Positions 27,758 to 38,795 of a stretch of 64,000 bases of DNA are shown here, piece after piece. The notes beneath the pieces are model-generated. The model saw only the letters and a program-made list of their open reading frames with translations, was not told where the DNA came from and ran no database searches. How positions within the stretch are numbered: position 1 is the stretch's first letter; every line of letters starts with the position of its first letter. The stretch is taken from the NCBI GenBank assembly GCA_018712805.1, contig DVGI01000030.1, forward strand, positions 18,358 to 82,357. The letters are read 5' to 3'. Source of the stretch: Candidatus Fimenecus excrementavium. Its GTDB lineage: Bacteria > Bacillota > Clostridia > Oscillospirales > Acutalibacteraceae. The translations under genes were made by a program, and so were the position numbers.

Positions 27758-29188
27758 TCAGTCAAGCAGCTCGTGCAGCATTTTTTGCACTTCCTGCGCG
27801 GGCGCTTTGCCTTTGAGCGCGCGCATCGCCTGGCCCATAATATAGCCCATCGCCTGCGTTTTGCCCGCTTTATATTCGGACACGCTCTTTTCGTTCGCCG
27901 CGATGACTTCTTCGAGCACGGGGCGAATTGCGCCAAGGTCGGTAATTTGCGCCAGGTTATTTTCTTGGACATAGCTTTCCGGGTCAACGCCGTCGGCGAA
28001 CACCTTTTCGAGCACGGTTTTGCCGGTGCCGCGGTTGATTTTGCCGGATTTCACCATCTGAATGACCACCGCAAGTTTTTCCGGCGCAAGCGTCATATCT
28101 TCAGGCAATGTGCCGGTGTCATTGAGCAGTTTCATCACTTCGCCCATAATCCAGTTTGCGACATCTTTGGGGCTGTCGCAAAGTTTTACGGTCTCTTCAA
28201 ACAGCGTGACAAACGCCATGTTCCCTGTGAGAATTTCGGTGTCATATTCGGGAAGCCCCAGCTCTTCGCGGTAGCGCTGTTTTTTCTGCTCGGGCAGTTC
28301 CGGCATGCTTTCGCGGATTTCCTCAATCCGTGCGTCGGAAATTTCAATCGGCGGCAGGTCGGGTTCGGGGAAATATTTATAGTCCTGCGCGTCCTCTTTG
28401 GAGCGCATCGCGTAAGAATAGCCTTTGTTGTCGTCCCAGCGGCGGGTTTCCTGCACAACCGCTTCGCCGTCTTCCAAAAGGTCGATTTGGCGGCGGGATT
28501 CGTATGCAATCGCGCGGGCAATGGCGTGGAACGAGTTTAAGTTTTTCATTTCGGTGCGCGTGCCGAATTCCTTTTGCCCTTTGGGGCGGACGGAAAGGTT
28601 CACGTCGGCGCGCAAAGAACCTTCCTGCATTTTGCAGTCGGAAACGCCGGTGAACTGTAAAATCGCGCGGAGTTTTTCGAGGTATTCTATCACTTCGTCA
28701 GCCGAACGGAAATCCGGCTCGGAGACAATTTCCAAAAGCGGCACGCCGCAGCGGTTGTAGTCGACCAACGTGCAGTCCTCAAATTCGTCGTGAATGAGCT
28801 TGCCGGCGTCCTCTTCCATATGGATTTCGTGAATGCCGATTTTTTTCGGTTCGCCGTTTTCGCCTTTGACTTCAATATAGCCGTTGCGGCAAATCGGCAG
28901 ATACAGCTGTGAAATCTGATAGGCTTTCGGCAAATCGGGGTAAAAATAGTTTTTGCGGTCAAATTTGGTTTTTTGCGTAATTTGGCAGTTGGTCGCAAGC
29001 CCCGTGCGCACGGCAAATTCCACCACGCGCTCGTTTAAAAGCGGCAAAGTGCCCGGCATGCCGGAGCAGATTTCGCAAACGTGCGTGTTGGGCTCGCTGC
29101 CGAACGCGGTCGAGCAGCCGCAGAAAATTTTGGTTTTGGTGGCAAGCTCGGTGTGGACTTCAAGCCCCATTACAATTTCCCATTCCAT
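27758..29188 (-). CDS. gatB: Asp/Glu-tRNA amidotransferase subunit B
   Basis: 476 residues. Subunit of the GatCAB complex that amidates Glu-tRNA(Gln) and/or Asp-tRNA(Asn); GatB binds the tRNA and performs the phosphorylation/transamidation step. Marks: GLEVHTELATKTKIFCGC at the N-terminus (zinc and substrate cradle), KFDRKNYFYPDLPKAYQISQ, GIHEIHMEEDAGK and the C-terminal YqeY-like helical domain ending GQAMRALKGKAPAQEVQKM. Last gene of gatC-gatA-gatB, 13 nt after gatA, followed by a terminator. Confidence 0.97.
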   Translation of the reverse strand: MEWEIVMGLEVHTELATKTKIFCGCSTAFGSEPNTHVCEICSGMPGTLPLLNERVVEFAVRTGLATNCQITQKTKFDRKNYFYPDLPKAYQISQLYLPICRNGYIEVKGENGEPKKIGIHEIHMEEDAGKLIHDEFEDCTLVDYNRCGVPLLEIVSEPDFRSADEVIEYLEKLRAILQFTGVSDCKMQEGSLRADVNLSVRPKGQKEFGTRTEMKNLNSFHAIARAIAYESRRQIDLLEDGEAVVQETRRWDDNKGYSYAMRSKEDAQDYKYFPEPDLPPIEISDARIEEIRESMPELPEQKKQRYREELGLPEYDTEILTGNMAFVTLFEETVKLCDSPKDVANWIMGEVMKLLNDTGTLPEDMTLAPEKLAVVIQMVKSGKINRGTGKTVLEKVFADGVDPESYVQENNLAQITDLGAIRPVLEEVIAANEKSVSEYKAGKTQAMGYIMGQAMRALKGKAPAQEVQKMLHELLD

Positions 29189-29201
29189 TGTGCTCGCCTC
29201 C

Positions 29202-30665
29202 TTATTCCGCTTTCGGCGACTGCTTGTGGAAGTCGGTCACCGATTGATATGCTTTCGCCGCCGCGAGGATTTCCGCTTCGCAGAACGGCTTGCCGATAAG
29301 CTGCATGCCGACGGGAAGCCCCTCGCTGTCAAACCCGCAGGGAATCGCCATGCTCGGCACGCCCGCGATGTTAATCATGACGGTGTAAATGTCGCCGAGA
29401 TACATTTTCAACGGGTCCGAAAGGCTTTCGCCGATTTTCAGCGCCGTGGTGGGCGCGACGGGCCCTAACAGCATATCGTAGGTTTCAAAGGCGTCGAAAA
29501 ACGCCTGCTGAATCAATTTTTTTGCTTTGAGCGCTTTGTTGTAATAAGCGTCGTAATAGCCCGAGGACAACACGAAGTTGCCGAGCATGATGCGGCGTTT
29601 GACCTCCATGCCGAAGCCTTCGGAACGCGACTTGATGTAAGTTTCCATCAGGTTTTCGGCGTTCGGGCTCTTATAGCCGTATTTAATCCCGTCATAGCGC
29701 GAAAGGTTCGAGCACGCTTCGGCGCAGGCGATGATGTAATACGCCGGAATGGCATAGCGGACAATCGGCATCGGAAACGTCTCAACCACAGCGCCGAGCT
29801 TTTTATATGCTTCGGCGGCGGCAAGCACAGCCGCTTTCACTTCGGGGGCAATGCCCTCGTCGAGATAATCTTCGGGAATACCGATTTTTTTGCCGGCGAT
29901 TTCACCTTTCAGCGCTTTTTCCAAGTCAAATTTCGGGTTAACCATCGACGTGCCGTCTTTTTCGTCTTTGCCTTCTATGAGCGAAAACAGCGCGGCGCAG
30001 TCGTCCGCGGTTCTGCCAAACGGCCCGATTTGGTCAAGTGATGACGCATAAGCGACAAGCCCGTAACGCGAAACCGCGCCGTAGGTGGGTTTTAAGCCGC
30101 ACACGCCGCAAAAAGACGCCGGCTGACGGATAGACCCGCCGGTGTCGGAGCCCAAAGCAACGGGCGCGAGCTTTGCCGCAACGGCGGCCGCCGCACCGCC
30201 CGAAGAGCCGCCGGGTACGCGGTCGGTGTTCCACGGGTTGTGGGTAACGCCTGTCGCGGACGTTTCGGTCGTGCTGCCCATGGCGAACTCGTCCATGTTA
30301 AGCTTGCCGAGCATCACAAGCCCGGCGTCGCGAAGCCGGCGAATGACGGTTGCGTCGTAAGTCGGCACAAAATTTTCCAAAATTTTTGACGAACAGGTCG
30401 TTTTAACCCCTTTGGTGCAGATGTTGTCTTTTATGCCGATCGGCACACCGGCAAGGGGAGAGGTGTAAACGCCTTCGTCAATGCCTTTCTGCACCTCGTC
30501 CGCCCGGCGAAGCGCCTCTTCGCGGCAGACGGTGTTATAGCAGTGGTAAGCCCCGTCGCGCTTCTCGATCGCATCTAAAAAGCTTTCCGTAGCTTCGCGC
30601 ACGGAGACTTCCCCGGCTTTTATCGCGCTTGCAAGTTCGAGCGCGGTCATATCGGTAATTTGCAT
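29202..30665 (-). CDS. gatA: Asp/Glu-tRNA amidotransferase subunit A
   Basis: 487-residue glutaminase subunit of GatCAB, releasing ammonia from glutamine for transfer to misacylated tRNA. Amidase-signature catalytic triad: Lys in GIKDNICTKG (about residue 77), cis-Ser and Ser in the segment GSDTGGSIRQPASFCG (about residues 173-188). Full length. Middle gene of the operon with an AAGGAGGAGG site. Presence of GatCAB implies that Gln-tRNA(Gln) and perhaps Asn-tRNA(Asn) are made indirectly. Confidence 0.97.
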   Translation of the reverse strand: MQITDMTALELASAIKAGEVSVREATESFLDAIEKRDGAYHCYNTVCREEALRRADEVQKGIDEGVYTSPLAGVPIGIKDNICTKGVKTTCSSKILENFVPTYDATVIRRLRDAGLVMLGKLNMDEFAMGSTTETSATGVTHNPWNTDRVPGGSSGGAAAAVAAKLAPVALGSDTGGSIRQPASFCGVCGLKPTYGAVSRYGLVAYASSLDQIGPFGRTADDCAALFSLIEGKDEKDGTSMVNPKFDLEKALKGEIAGKKIGIPEDYLDEGIAPEVKAAVLAAAEAYKKLGAVVETFPMPIVRYAIPAYYIIACAEACSNLSRYDGIKYGYKSPNAENLMETYIKSRSEGFGMEVKRRIMLGNFVLSSGYYDAYYNKALKAKKLIQQAFFDAFETYDMLLGPVAPTTALKIGESLSDPLKMYLGDIYTVMINIAGVPSMAIPCGFDSEGLPVGMQLIGKPFCEAEILAAAKAYQSVTDFHKQSPKAE

Positions 30666-30683
30666 CGTGACAGCCTCCTCCTT

Positions 30684-30971
30684 TTATTCCACCGTTTTCG
30701 GCACGACAAAACAGCCGTCCTTTTGTTCCGGTGCGTTACTGAGGATTGCCTCGACCTGCGGCGCGTTGGTCACCTCGTCGCGGCGCATGACGTTTGCCAC
30801 GGGGAACGAGTGCGACGCGGGTTCCACGCCGTCGGTATTCAGTTCGTTTAAGGTGTCAATATAAGTCAAAATATCCTGCAAGTCCTTTTCGGACGCGGTC
30901 CGCTGTTCCTCAGAAAGCTCGATTCGCCCGAGCTTTTCGAGATACATCACCAAATCTCTGTCGATTTGCAT
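30684..30971 (-). CDS. gatC: Asp/Glu-tRNA amidotransferase subunit C
   Basis: 95-residue small subunit that wraps and stabilises GatA-GatB. Typical GatC start (MQIDRDLVMYLEKLGRIELSE) and the C-terminal GVEPASHSFPVANVMRRDEV motif. GGAGG before the ATG. First gene of the gat operon, 18 nt after the gatA start region and 17 nt downstream of dapL, so it may be read through from dapL. Confidence 0.95.
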   Translation of the reverse strand: MQIDRDLVMYLEKLGRIELSEEQRTASEKDLQDILTYIDTLNELNTDGVEPASHSFPVANVMRRDEVTNAPQVEAILSNAPEQKDGCFVVPKTVE

Positions 30972-30988
30972 TTGCTTCCTCCGAATGC

Positions 30989-32209
30989 TTATTTTTTGAA
31001 ATAGGCTTTAATGCGCGCCACAGCCTTTTCGGTGTTTTCCGCCGAGCCGAACGCGGTCAGGCGGAAATAGCCCTCGCCGGAGGGACCGAAGCCCTCGCCG
31101 GGCGTGCCGACGACCTGCAGTTCGTTTAACAGCAAATCAAAGAATTCCCAAGAGCCCATGCCGTCGGGCGTTTTCAGCCAAATGTAAGGGGAGTTGACCG
31201 CGCCGTAAACGGTAAAACCGCAGTCGCGAAGGCCCTCGTAAATGACTTTTGCGTTCTTCTGATAATAAGCGATTGTGTCGCGGATTTGCTGTTTGCCTTC
31301 TTCTGTGTAGCAAGCGGCGGCCGCGCGCTGGGTGATATAGGAAACGCCGTTGAATTTGGTCGCCTGTCTGCGCGCCCAAAGGGGATTTAACTCCACGCCG
31401 TTTGCTTTGAGCGCATGGGGCACGACGGTGTAGCCACAGCGCACGCCGGTAAAGCCGGCGGTTTTCGAAAAGCTCTTGAATTCAATCGCGCAGGTTTTTG
31501 CGCCCGGGATTTCATAAATCGTGTGGGGGACGTCGTCTTCGGTGATGAACGCTTCATACGCCGCGTCAAACAAAATCACCGCGCCCTCGCGGTTCGCGTA
31601 ATCGACCCATTTCTGAAGCTCCGCACGGCTCGCGGTCATGCCGGTCGGGTTGTTCGGGAAGCATAGATAAATAATATCTACGTGGGCGTCAGGCAGCGCC
31701 GGCAGGAAGTTGTTTTCCGCCGTGCAGGGCATATAATAGATGTTTGTAAAGCCGTGTTCGGTGGGGTCACCCGCACGGCCGGACATAACGTTCGTGTCTA
31801 CATAAACCGGATAAACCGGGTCGCAGACCGCGACTTTGTTATCTTCTGCGAAAATATCGCCGATGTTGCCGCAGTCGCTCTTCGCGCCGTCGGAAACAAA
31901 GATTTCGGTGGTTTCAAGCTCCACGCCGTGGGCGCGGTAGTCGTTTTCCAAAATCGCTTGAAGCAAAAAATCCTGACCGTATTCCGGCGGATAGCCGTGG
32001 AACGTTTCGGCGTGCGCCATTTCTTCGACCGCTTTGTGCATCGCGTCAATGACCGCGGGCGCCAACGGACGCGTTACGTCGCCGATACCGAGGCTGATGA
32101 TTTCGCCGGCCTTTTCGGGGTGCGCCTCTTTGTATTCGCGCACCTTACGGGCAATGCCCGAAAACAGGTAGCTGCTTTTGATTTTCAAAAAGTTTTCGTT
32201 GACTTTCAT
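30989..32209 (-). CDS. dapL: LL-diaminopimelate aminotransferase
   Basis: 406 residues; PLP enzyme converting tetrahydrodipicolinate directly to LL-diaminopimelate with glutamate as amino donor, thereby bypassing the succinylase and acetylase steps. Family marks: [56 protein letters not shown] and the PLP lysine in [17 protein letters not shown]. Starts with AAGGAGGA. It lies 60 nt after dapF, the next enzyme, so the two form a diaminopimelate operon for lysine and peptidoglycan. Confidence 0.96.
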   Translation of the reverse strand: MKVNENFLKIKSSYLFSGIARKVREYKEAHPEKAGEIISLGIGDVTRPLAPAVIDAMHKAVEEMAHAETFHGYPPEYGQDFLLQAILENDYRAHGVELETTEIFVSDGAKSDCGNIGDIFAEDNKVAVCDPVYPVYVDTNVMSGRAGDPTEHGFTNIYYMPCTAENNFLPALPDAHVDIIYLCFPNNPTGMTASRAELQKWVDYANREGAVILFDAAYEAFITEDDVPHTIYEIPGAKTCAIEFKSFSKTAGFTGVRCGYTVVPHALKANGVELNPLWARRQATKFNGVSYITQRAAAACYTEEGKQQIRDTIAYYQKNAKVIYEGLRDCGFTVYGAVNSPYIWLKTPDGMGSWEFFDLLLNELQVVGTPGEGFGPSGEGYFRLTAFGSAENTEKAVARIKAYFKK

Positions 32210-32269
32210 GGTTTTCCTCCTTGGCGGCGCAAAGGCGCGCCTTTTTTCTATTCTTTAAAAGCCTTCGCT

Positions 32270-33106
32270 TTAGATTTCGATTTCACCGGTGCAAACCACC
32301 GCCGCGGGCCCCGTCATAAAGACGTCGCCGCCGTCAGTCCACTCGATTTTCAGCGTGCCGCCCAAAAGCCGGACGGTGATTTCTTCGCCGCGCGGGCAGT
32401 AGCCGTTTAACACCGCCGCCACGACCGACGCGCAAGCGCCCGTGCCGCAGGCGAGCGTTTCGCCCGAACCGCGTTCCCACACGCGCATTTCGAGGGCATT
32501 TTCGGAAAGCACCTTGACAAATTCGGTGTTGATGCGTTCGGGGAACATCGGGTGGTTTTCAAACTGCGGGCCGATGTCGCGAAGCGGCAGGTTTTTTACC
32601 GCATCACAGAACACAACACAGTGGGGGTTGCCCATTGAAACGCAGGTGACTTCTGTCTCTTTTTCGCCGACAGTTAATTTTTGTCTAACAACCGTATCAC
32701 CGTCGAATTTGGTCGGAATTTCGCGCCCGGCAAGCACCGGCGCGCCCATATTGACCCTTGCGGCAACAACTTTGCCGTTCTCAACGGTCACTTTAATATA
32801 TTTTATCCCGCTGCGGGTTTCCAATGCAATTTCCCGCTTGTCGGTCATGTGGTTGTCATACACATATTTCGCAACACAGCGCGTCGCGTTGCCGCACATT
32901 TGGGCGCACGAGCCGTCCGCGTTGTAAATGTCCATAAAGAAATCGGCTTTTTGAGACGGGCAGATAAGCACTAACCCGTCCGCGCCGATGCCGAAGTGCC
33001 GGTCGCTGACCTTAATCGCCGTCGCGGCGGGGTCTTTGACCGTTTCTTCAAAACAGTTGACATAAATATAATCGTTGCCTGCACCCTGCATTTTGGTAAA
33101 ACGCAT
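32270..33106 (-). CDS. dapF: Diaminopimelate epimerase
   Basis: 278 residues; converts LL- to meso-diaminopimelate without cofactor. The two catalytic cysteines are seen in NADGSCAQMCGNATRC (about residue 73) and GSGETLACGTGACA (about residue 219). Start at ATG 33106 (MRFTKMQGAGNDY) with GGGAGG upstream; the longer frame to 33136 adds a non-family N-terminus. 22 nt after the ANTAR-protein gene and upstream of dapL. Confidence 0.95.
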   Translation of the reverse strand: MRFTKMQGAGNDYIYVNCFEETVKDPAATAIKVSDRHFGIGADGLVLICPSQKADFFMDIYNADGSCAQMCGNATRCVAKYVYDNHMTDKREIALETRSGIKYIKVTVENGKVVAARVNMGAPVLAGREIPTKFDGDTVVRQKLTVGEKETEVTCVSMGNPHCVVFCDAVKNLPLRDIGPQFENHPMFPERINTEFVKVLSENALEMRVWERGSGETLACGTGACASVVAAVLNGYCPRGEEITVRLLGGTLKIEWTDGGDVFMTGPAAVVCTGEIEI

Positions 33107-33128
33107 TTGGTTCGCCTCCCAGAAAATT

Positions 33129-33656
33129 TTATTCATCTAACACCAGCCGGGCGACTTCGGTGAGCTTCATCCCGGTTTCCATGGAACGGCGCTGTAAAAG
33201 GCGGTGCGCCTCGCGTTCGGAAACGGCGTGACGCTCCATTAAGCGCACTTTCGCCTCGCGCAAAAGGGATTCTTCTTCCTCTTTTCTCTCGCGGCGCGGC
33301 CGGACGGTTTCGGCGCCGGTCGCCGCAAGCATGCGCACGGTGTCGCAAAGTTCCGCACGGCCGATGGGGCTGAACAGCGGCACCAAATTGCCGCAAAAGC
33401 CCGACGGCGATTCGCCGGAGTGCAAAAGCCACACCACGTCAAAGCCGTTCGGCAGCAGTTTTGCGAGCCGCACGGGCGGCATATTGTCGGAAAGTTTCCC
33501 GCAAACCACGACGGCGTCGGGCCGGATGCTCGCATATTGGAGCACCTCAGCACCCGACGCACAAATGCAGTTTGAAAATATCTGAGCGCTTTGCAGAACG
33601 CTTCGCACGCGCTCTGCGGCGCGGGGGTTTTTGCTCGCGATGATAACATCTCTCAT
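33129..33656 (-). CDS. ANTAR-domain protein with degenerate receiver domain
   Basis: 175 residues. The C-terminal ~60 residues are an ANTAR RNA-binding domain (LREAKVRLMERHAVSEREAHRLLQ, then SMETGMKLTEVA). ANTAR proteins act as antiterminators on paired hairpins. The N-terminal ~115 residues look like a response-regulator receiver but lack the acidic pair after the first strand (VIIASKN) and the phospho-acceptor Asp (VVVCGKL where most have a D). It is thus probably not controlled by a histidine kinase. It sits just before dapF and dapL; whether these are its targets is unknown. Confidence 0.85.
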   Translation of the reverse strand: MRDVIIASKNPRAAERVRSVLQSAQIFSNCICASGAEVLQYASIRPDAVVVCGKLSDNMPPVRLAKLLPNGFDVVWLLHSGESPSGFCGNLVPLFSPIGRAELCDTVRMLAATGAETVRPRRERKEEEESLLREAKVRLMERHAVSEREAHRLLQRRSMETGMKLTEVARLVLDE

Positions 33657-33717
33657 GCTTTCCGCCCCCTGAAAGCGACCTGCCTTTCTTTTTCCGCCTT
33701 GCAGTTACAGGGAATTT

Positions 33718-34971
33718 TTATTCATACAAGGGGTGTTTTTTGCAAATTTCGGTTACGCCCGCGCGAATCGCGTCTGCCTGCGCTTCGAAATCGGTCGCGG
33801 CAAGTGTGATGAATTCGGCGACTTTGTCCATATCCTCGGTCGTGAGCCCTCTGGTCGTGACCGCCGGGGTGCCCAAACGCACGCCGCTTGTGACGAACGG
33901 CTTTTCGGGGTCGTTCGGAATGGCGTTTTTGTTGACGGTGATATACACTTCGTCGAGTCTGTGCTCGAGTTCTTTGCCCGTGATGCCGGTGGAGCGAAGG
34001 TCAACGAGCATCAAGTGGTTGTCGCTGCCGCCGGAGACCAGCTGAATCCCGCGTTTTAACAGCCCGTTTGCAAGCGCCTGGCAGTTGTCAAGCACCGCCT
34101 GCTGATAGGTTTTGAATTCCGGTTTGAGCGCTTCGCCCAAGCACACGGCTTTGCCGGCGATGATGTGCATCAGCGGGCCGCCCTGCGTGCCGGGGAAAAT
34201 CGCCTTGTTGATTTTCTTCGCCATTTCTTCGTCGTTGCAAAGAATCAAGCCGCCGCGCGGACCGCGCAGGGTTTTGTGCGTCGTGGTGGTGACCACGTCA
34301 GCATAAGGCACGGGCGAGGGGTGAAGCCCCGCCGCGACAAGCCCCGCGATATGCGCCATATCTACCATAAAATATGCGCCGACTTCTTTGGCTATTTCAG
34401 AAATGCGTTTAAAATCGATGATGCGCGGATACGCGGAAGCGCCCGCAACAATCAATTTCGGCCGGCATTCTTTGGCTTTCTTTTCAAATTCATCATAATC
34501 AATATAGCCGTCGGCATTTACGCCGTAGGGGACAAAGTGGAAATATTTGCCCGACATATTGACCGGCGAGCCGTGGGTCAAGTGACCGCCTTCGGCAAGG
34601 TTCATGCCCATTACGGTGTCGCCGGGCTGAATCATTGCGAAATAAGCCGCCATGTTCGCCTGCGCGCCGGAGTGGGGCTGGACGTTGGCGAAGTTCGCGC
34701 CGAACAGCTTTTTGGCGCGGTCAATCGCGATGTCCTCGACCAAATCGACACATTCACAGCCGCCGTAATAGCGCTTGCCGGAATAGCCTTCGGCATATTT
34801 GTTGGTCAGCACGCTGCCCATTGCCGCCATAACGGCCGGGGAAACGATGTTTTCGCTGGCGATCAGTTCCAAATTTCTGCGCTGGCGGGCAAGTTCTTTG
34901 TTCATCGCCTCGCCGACAGCCGGGTCATATTTTGTAACAAACCCGATGGTGTCCATTAAATCTGCGTACAT
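33718..34971 (-). CDS. glyA: Serine hydroxymethyltransferase
   Basis: 417 residues; PLP enzyme interconverting serine and glycine while loading one-carbon units on tetrahydrofolate. Marks: [52 protein letters not shown] and the PLP lysine in [16 protein letters not shown]. Full length for the bacterial family. It supplies the one-carbon units needed by purine synthesis; guaB lies next, 56 nt upstream, and the two may form one transcript. Confidence 0.97.
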   Translation of the reverse strand: MYADLMDTIGFVTKYDPAVGEAMNKELARQRRNLELIASENIVSPAVMAAMGSVLTNKYAEGYSGKRYYGGCECVDLVEDIAIDRAKKLFGANFANVQPHSGAQANMAAYFAMIQPGDTVMGMNLAEGGHLTHGSPVNMSGKYFHFVPYGVNADGYIDYDEFEKKAKECRPKLIVAGASAYPRIIDFKRISEIAKEVGAYFMVDMAHIAGLVAAGLHPSPVPYADVVTTTTHKTLRGPRGGLILCNDEEMAKKINKAIFPGTQGGPLMHIIAGKAVCLGEALKPEFKTYQQAVLDNCQALANGLLKRGIQLVSGGSDNHLMLVDLRSTGITGKELEHRLDEVYITVNKNAIPNDPEKPFVTSGVRLGTPAVTTRGLTTEDMDKVAEFITLAATDFEAQADAIRAGVTEICKKHPLYE

Positions 34972-35027
34972 GTTGTTGCTCCTTTATGTAAATAAAAATA
35001 GGTTGTCCGCCCCAAAGGGCTTTAAAA

Positions 35028-36515
<1,488 letters not shown>

Positions 36516-36524
36516 TTATCTATC

Positions 36525-36554
36525 ATTATACCATTGAAAACGCCCGTTTTTCAA
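36525..36554 (-). promoter_or_regulatory. Sigma-A promoter of guaB
   Basis: Minus strand TTGAAA (36554-36549), 18-nt spacer, TATAAT (36530-36525); the guaB ATG follows after 33 nt. Confidence 0.75.
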
Positions 36555-36557
36555 TAG

Positions 36558-36598
36558 ATATTTAAGAAAAAACACCCGTCCGCGGACAGGTGTTTTTG
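36558..36598 (-). terminator. Terminator of the Mrp gene
   Basis: AAAACACCTGTCCGCGGACGGGTGTTTTTT on the minus strand, given here as AAAACACC pairing with GGTGTTTT around GTCC/GGAC. It lies 12 nt after the Mrp stop and ends just before the guaB promoter. Confidence 0.85.
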
Positions 36599-36609
36599 TG
36601 TTAATTGAC

Positions 36610-37422
36610 TTATTTCGGCAAATTGTCGACAATCGCGTTGAATTTGTCGGTATCGGCAAGTTCCACGGCGCCTTTGTCAACCAGCGCGGCGGTTTTCGGC
36701 TCAATCGGCAGCCGCGCGAGCACCGGCACGCCGAGTTCTTTCGCGGCTTCGTCAATTTTGCTCTCGCCGAAAATCGGATACTGCTTTTTGCAGTCCGGGC
36801 ACTCAAAATAGCTCATGTTTTCAACAAGCCCCAAAACCGGAATGTTCATCATTTTCGCCATGTTATAGGCTTTTTTGACAATCATTTGGACCAAATCCTG
36901 GGGCGTGGTGACAATGATAATCCCGTCAAGCGGCAGGCTTTGGAACACCGTCAGCGGCACGTCGCCGGTTCCGGGCGGCATATCGACGAACATATAGTCA
37001 ATATCGCCCCAAATGACCTCCTGCCAAAACTGATTGATCATGCCGGAAATGACCGGGCCGCGCCAAATGACCGGGGCGTCCTCTTTTTCGAGCAGCAAAT
37101 TCACGCTCATTACGCGAATGCCCATTTTGGTTTCCATCGGGAAAATCCCGCTTTCGTCGCCCTGGGCACGGTCGTGCAGCCCGAACGCTTTGGGAATCGA
37201 CGGGCCGGTGATGTCAGCGTCTAAAATGGCGGTCTGAAAACCTTTCGACTGCGCCGCGACCGCGAGCAGGGAGGTCACAAGGCTTTTGCCGACGCCGCCT
37301 TTGCCGCTGACCACGCCGATGACGTGTTTAATCGTGCTGTACTCGTTCGGCGGCAGGAGCATATCTCTTTTTTCACAGTTCTGCGAACAGGAAGCGCAGT
37401 TTTCCGAACAACTTTCACTCAT
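36610..37422 (-). CDS. Mrp/NBP35-type iron-sulfur cluster carrier ATPase
   Basis: 270 residues. P-loop ATPase of the ParA/MinD superfamily that carries or transfers Fe-S clusters. Deviant Walker A VSGKGGVGKSLVTSLL (about residues 39-54), DADITGPSIPKAFG, DMPPGTGDVPLT. The C-terminal CPDC pair (YFECPDCKKQYPIFG) is the cluster-binding motif. An extra cysteine-rich N-terminus (four Cys in CSENCASCSQNC) resembles eukaryotic Nbp35 and archaeal/clostridial forms. Monocistronic or co-transcribed with tadA 53 nt upstream; terminated at 36.57 kb. Confidence 0.92.
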   Translation of the reverse strand: MSESCSENCASCSQNCEKRDMLLPPNEYSTIKHVIGVVSGKGGVGKSLVTSLLAVAAQSKGFQTAILDADITGPSIPKAFGLHDRAQGDESGIFPMETKMGIRVMSVNLLLEKEDAPVIWRGPVISGMINQFWQEVIWGDIDYMFVDMPPGTGDVPLTVFQSLPLDGIIIVTTPQDLVQMIVKKAYNMAKMMNIPVLGLVENMSYFECPDCKKQYPIFGESKIDEAAKELGVPVLARLPIEPKTAALVDKGAVELADTDKFNAIVDNLPK

Positions 37423-37475
37423 GTTTCTTTCCTCTTTCTTTGGGTTGGATTTATTGTTCTGCTTTTTTTGCAGAT

Positions 37476-37955
37476 TTATGCTTGATTTTTGGCGGTTTTC
37501 GCTTCTTTGCTTTTGCGCAGATCACGGAAAAACGACGTTAACAGTTCGGCGCATTCTTCGCCGAGCACGCCGCCTTCTGCTGCCGGAATATAGGTAAACG
37601 GATAGGAAAACATTTGCATCACGCTTTCGACCGCGCCGTTTTTCGGGTCGCGCGCGCCGTAGGTCACTTTTTGCAGCCGCGCGTTGAGAATCGCCCCCGC
37701 GCACATCGGGCAGGGCTCAAGCGTCACATAAAGCTCACATTCCCAAAGCCGCCAGCCGTGAAGCGCGCGGCACGCTTTGTCAATCGCCTCAATTTCCGCG
37801 TGGCACAGCGCATTTTTGTCCAGTTCACGGCGGTTTCGGCCGGTCGCGATGATTTCGCCGTTTTTCACGACAGCCGCGCCCACGGGCACTTCGCCCTCGG
37901 CGGCGCTTTCTTTGGCAAGCGCAATGCACTGCCGCATAATTTCGGTTTTGTCCAT
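37476..37955 (-). CDS. tadA: tRNA-specific adenosine deaminase
   Basis: 159 residues; deaminates the wobble adenosine of tRNA-Arg(ACG) to inosine. The zinc-binding and catalytic motif HAEIEAI (His and Glu, about residues 54-60) and the paired cysteines in PCPMCAGAI (about residues 84-92) are intact. ATG at 37955 with GGAGG upstream. The ribosome site is directly bordered by a family-D repeat, so any promoter must lie inside or beyond the repeat field. Confidence 0.93.
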   Translation of the reverse strand: MDKTEIMRQCIALAKESAAEGEVPVGAAVVKNGEIIATGRNRRELDKNALCHAEIEAIDKACRALHGWRLWECELYVTLEPCPMCAGAILNARLQKVTYGARDPKNGAVESVMQMFSYPFTYIPAAEGGVLGEECAELLTSFFRDLRKSKEAKTAKNQA

Positions 37956-37965
37956 AAGTGCCTCC

Positions 37966-38140
37966 TTGTGCCGCCGGGCACACCGAATCGCGTAGGTAGT
38001 TTGCGATTGTCTTTACTTCCTAAGGCCGGTATCGGCTTTGCACAAATTGTAGCACGGTGCCGCCGGCGCGTGCCAACGCGCAGTGAATCGCGTAGGTAGT
38101 TTGCAATTATCTTTACTTCCTAAGGCCGGTAGCGGTTTCG
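37966..38140 (+). repeat. Two family-D elements upstream of tadA
   Basis: First copy: TGTGCC/GGGCACA hairpin head at 37966, body AATCGCG...GCGATT from 37985, tail GCCGGTATCGGC. Second copy: GCGCGT/ACGCGC head at about 38067 and body from 38094 with GCCGGTAGCGG tail. The head hairpin changes sequence while the body stays the same. Confidence 0.75.
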
Positions 38141-38152
38141 CTGTATTCTTCC

Positions 38153-38178
38153 GGGCGAGGTTCCACCCTCGCCCCTAC
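38153..38178 (-). repeat. GTAG-headed REP-like palindrome
   Basis: Minus strand: GTAG followed by GGGCGAGG and its complement CCTCGCCC around GTGGAA. Precedes a family-A element. Confidence 0.75.
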
Positions 38179-38190
38179 GGTTTGATAAAA

Positions 38191-38404
38191 TTTTCGGTCG
38201 GGTGAAAAAGGCAGGTCATTTGCAAGCTGTCTGCCCGAAAGTAAAATTTCGCCCGCCTTTTCAAAGGCGGTGGAATCCAAAGGTGAAACCTTTGGTCGCT
38301 CCGCGCACGGAGCGAAATCTCTTTCTTTACATAAGCGCAGGAGGGGGAGCAAAAATATTCCGGTGGAATATTTTTGTGTGGGGAACCCTCGCCGGGGGTT
38401 CCCC
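38191..38404 (+). repeat. Family-A multi-hairpin element, copy 3 (covarying stem)
   Basis: Same five-hairpin layout as the other copies, but the fourth stem reads AAATATTCC/GGAATATTT where others have AACAGTCC/GGACTGTT. Both arms changed together, keeping all pairs. This is direct evidence that the structure is maintained. Confidence 0.85.
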
Positions 38405-38626
38405 GGCACGCGCCGGCGGTGCGGGCTGCCGCACAGCAAATCGCGGCTTTTACTTAGGCGTTGAAAACAGCCTTGTCCTCCCGAAATCTGCCAAGATTAA
38501 ACTTTGCGGGCGGGCACGGAGTCCCGCCCCTACGGTTTGATAAAATTTTCGGTCGGGCAAAATATTTCTGGATTTAGCTTTCTTTCTGCACGTATTCGCC
38601 GTGCGTCGGTACGCACCGGCGTGCAC
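38227..38626 (+). repeat. 400-bp composite repeat block, copy 1
   Basis: From the family-A start (CTGTCTGCCCGAAAG) through a family-D-like middle (GGCTTTTACTTAGGCG), a GTAG palindrome and ATTTCTGGATTTAGCTTTC to CGGCGTGCAC. Nearly the same block occurs at 49206-49590, ending at the dnaA stop codon. Confidence 0.85.
38506..38533 (-). repeat. GTAG-headed REP-like palindrome
   Basis: Minus strand: GTAG, GGGCGGGAC, then TCCGTGCCCGCCCGC. Within the composite block; the same element is at 49471. Confidence 0.8.
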
Positions 38627-38628
38627 CG

Positions 38629-38724
38629 AATCGCGCAGATAGCGCGATTTTATCTTGATGCTTTCAGCCCGACAGCGGCTTTGTGCAAACTCTTTTATAG
38701 GGGCGAGACTCTGTGCCCGCCCGC
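38629..38724 (+). repeat. Family-D element followed by ATAG-headed palindrome
   Basis: AATCGCGCAGATAGCGCGATT body at 38629 (given as arms AATCGCG and CGCGATT) with GACAGCGGC tail, then at 38697 ATAGGGGCGAG and GCCCGCCC, a REP-like palindrome with A in place of G at its head. It ends about 70 nt before the CPBP gene stop. Confidence 0.65.
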
Positions 38725-38795
38725 GCCGGACAACTTCCCTCTTTTCCGCACAGAATCCGCCCGGAGTTTTATCCGTGCGGATTCCAAAAAGGCAC

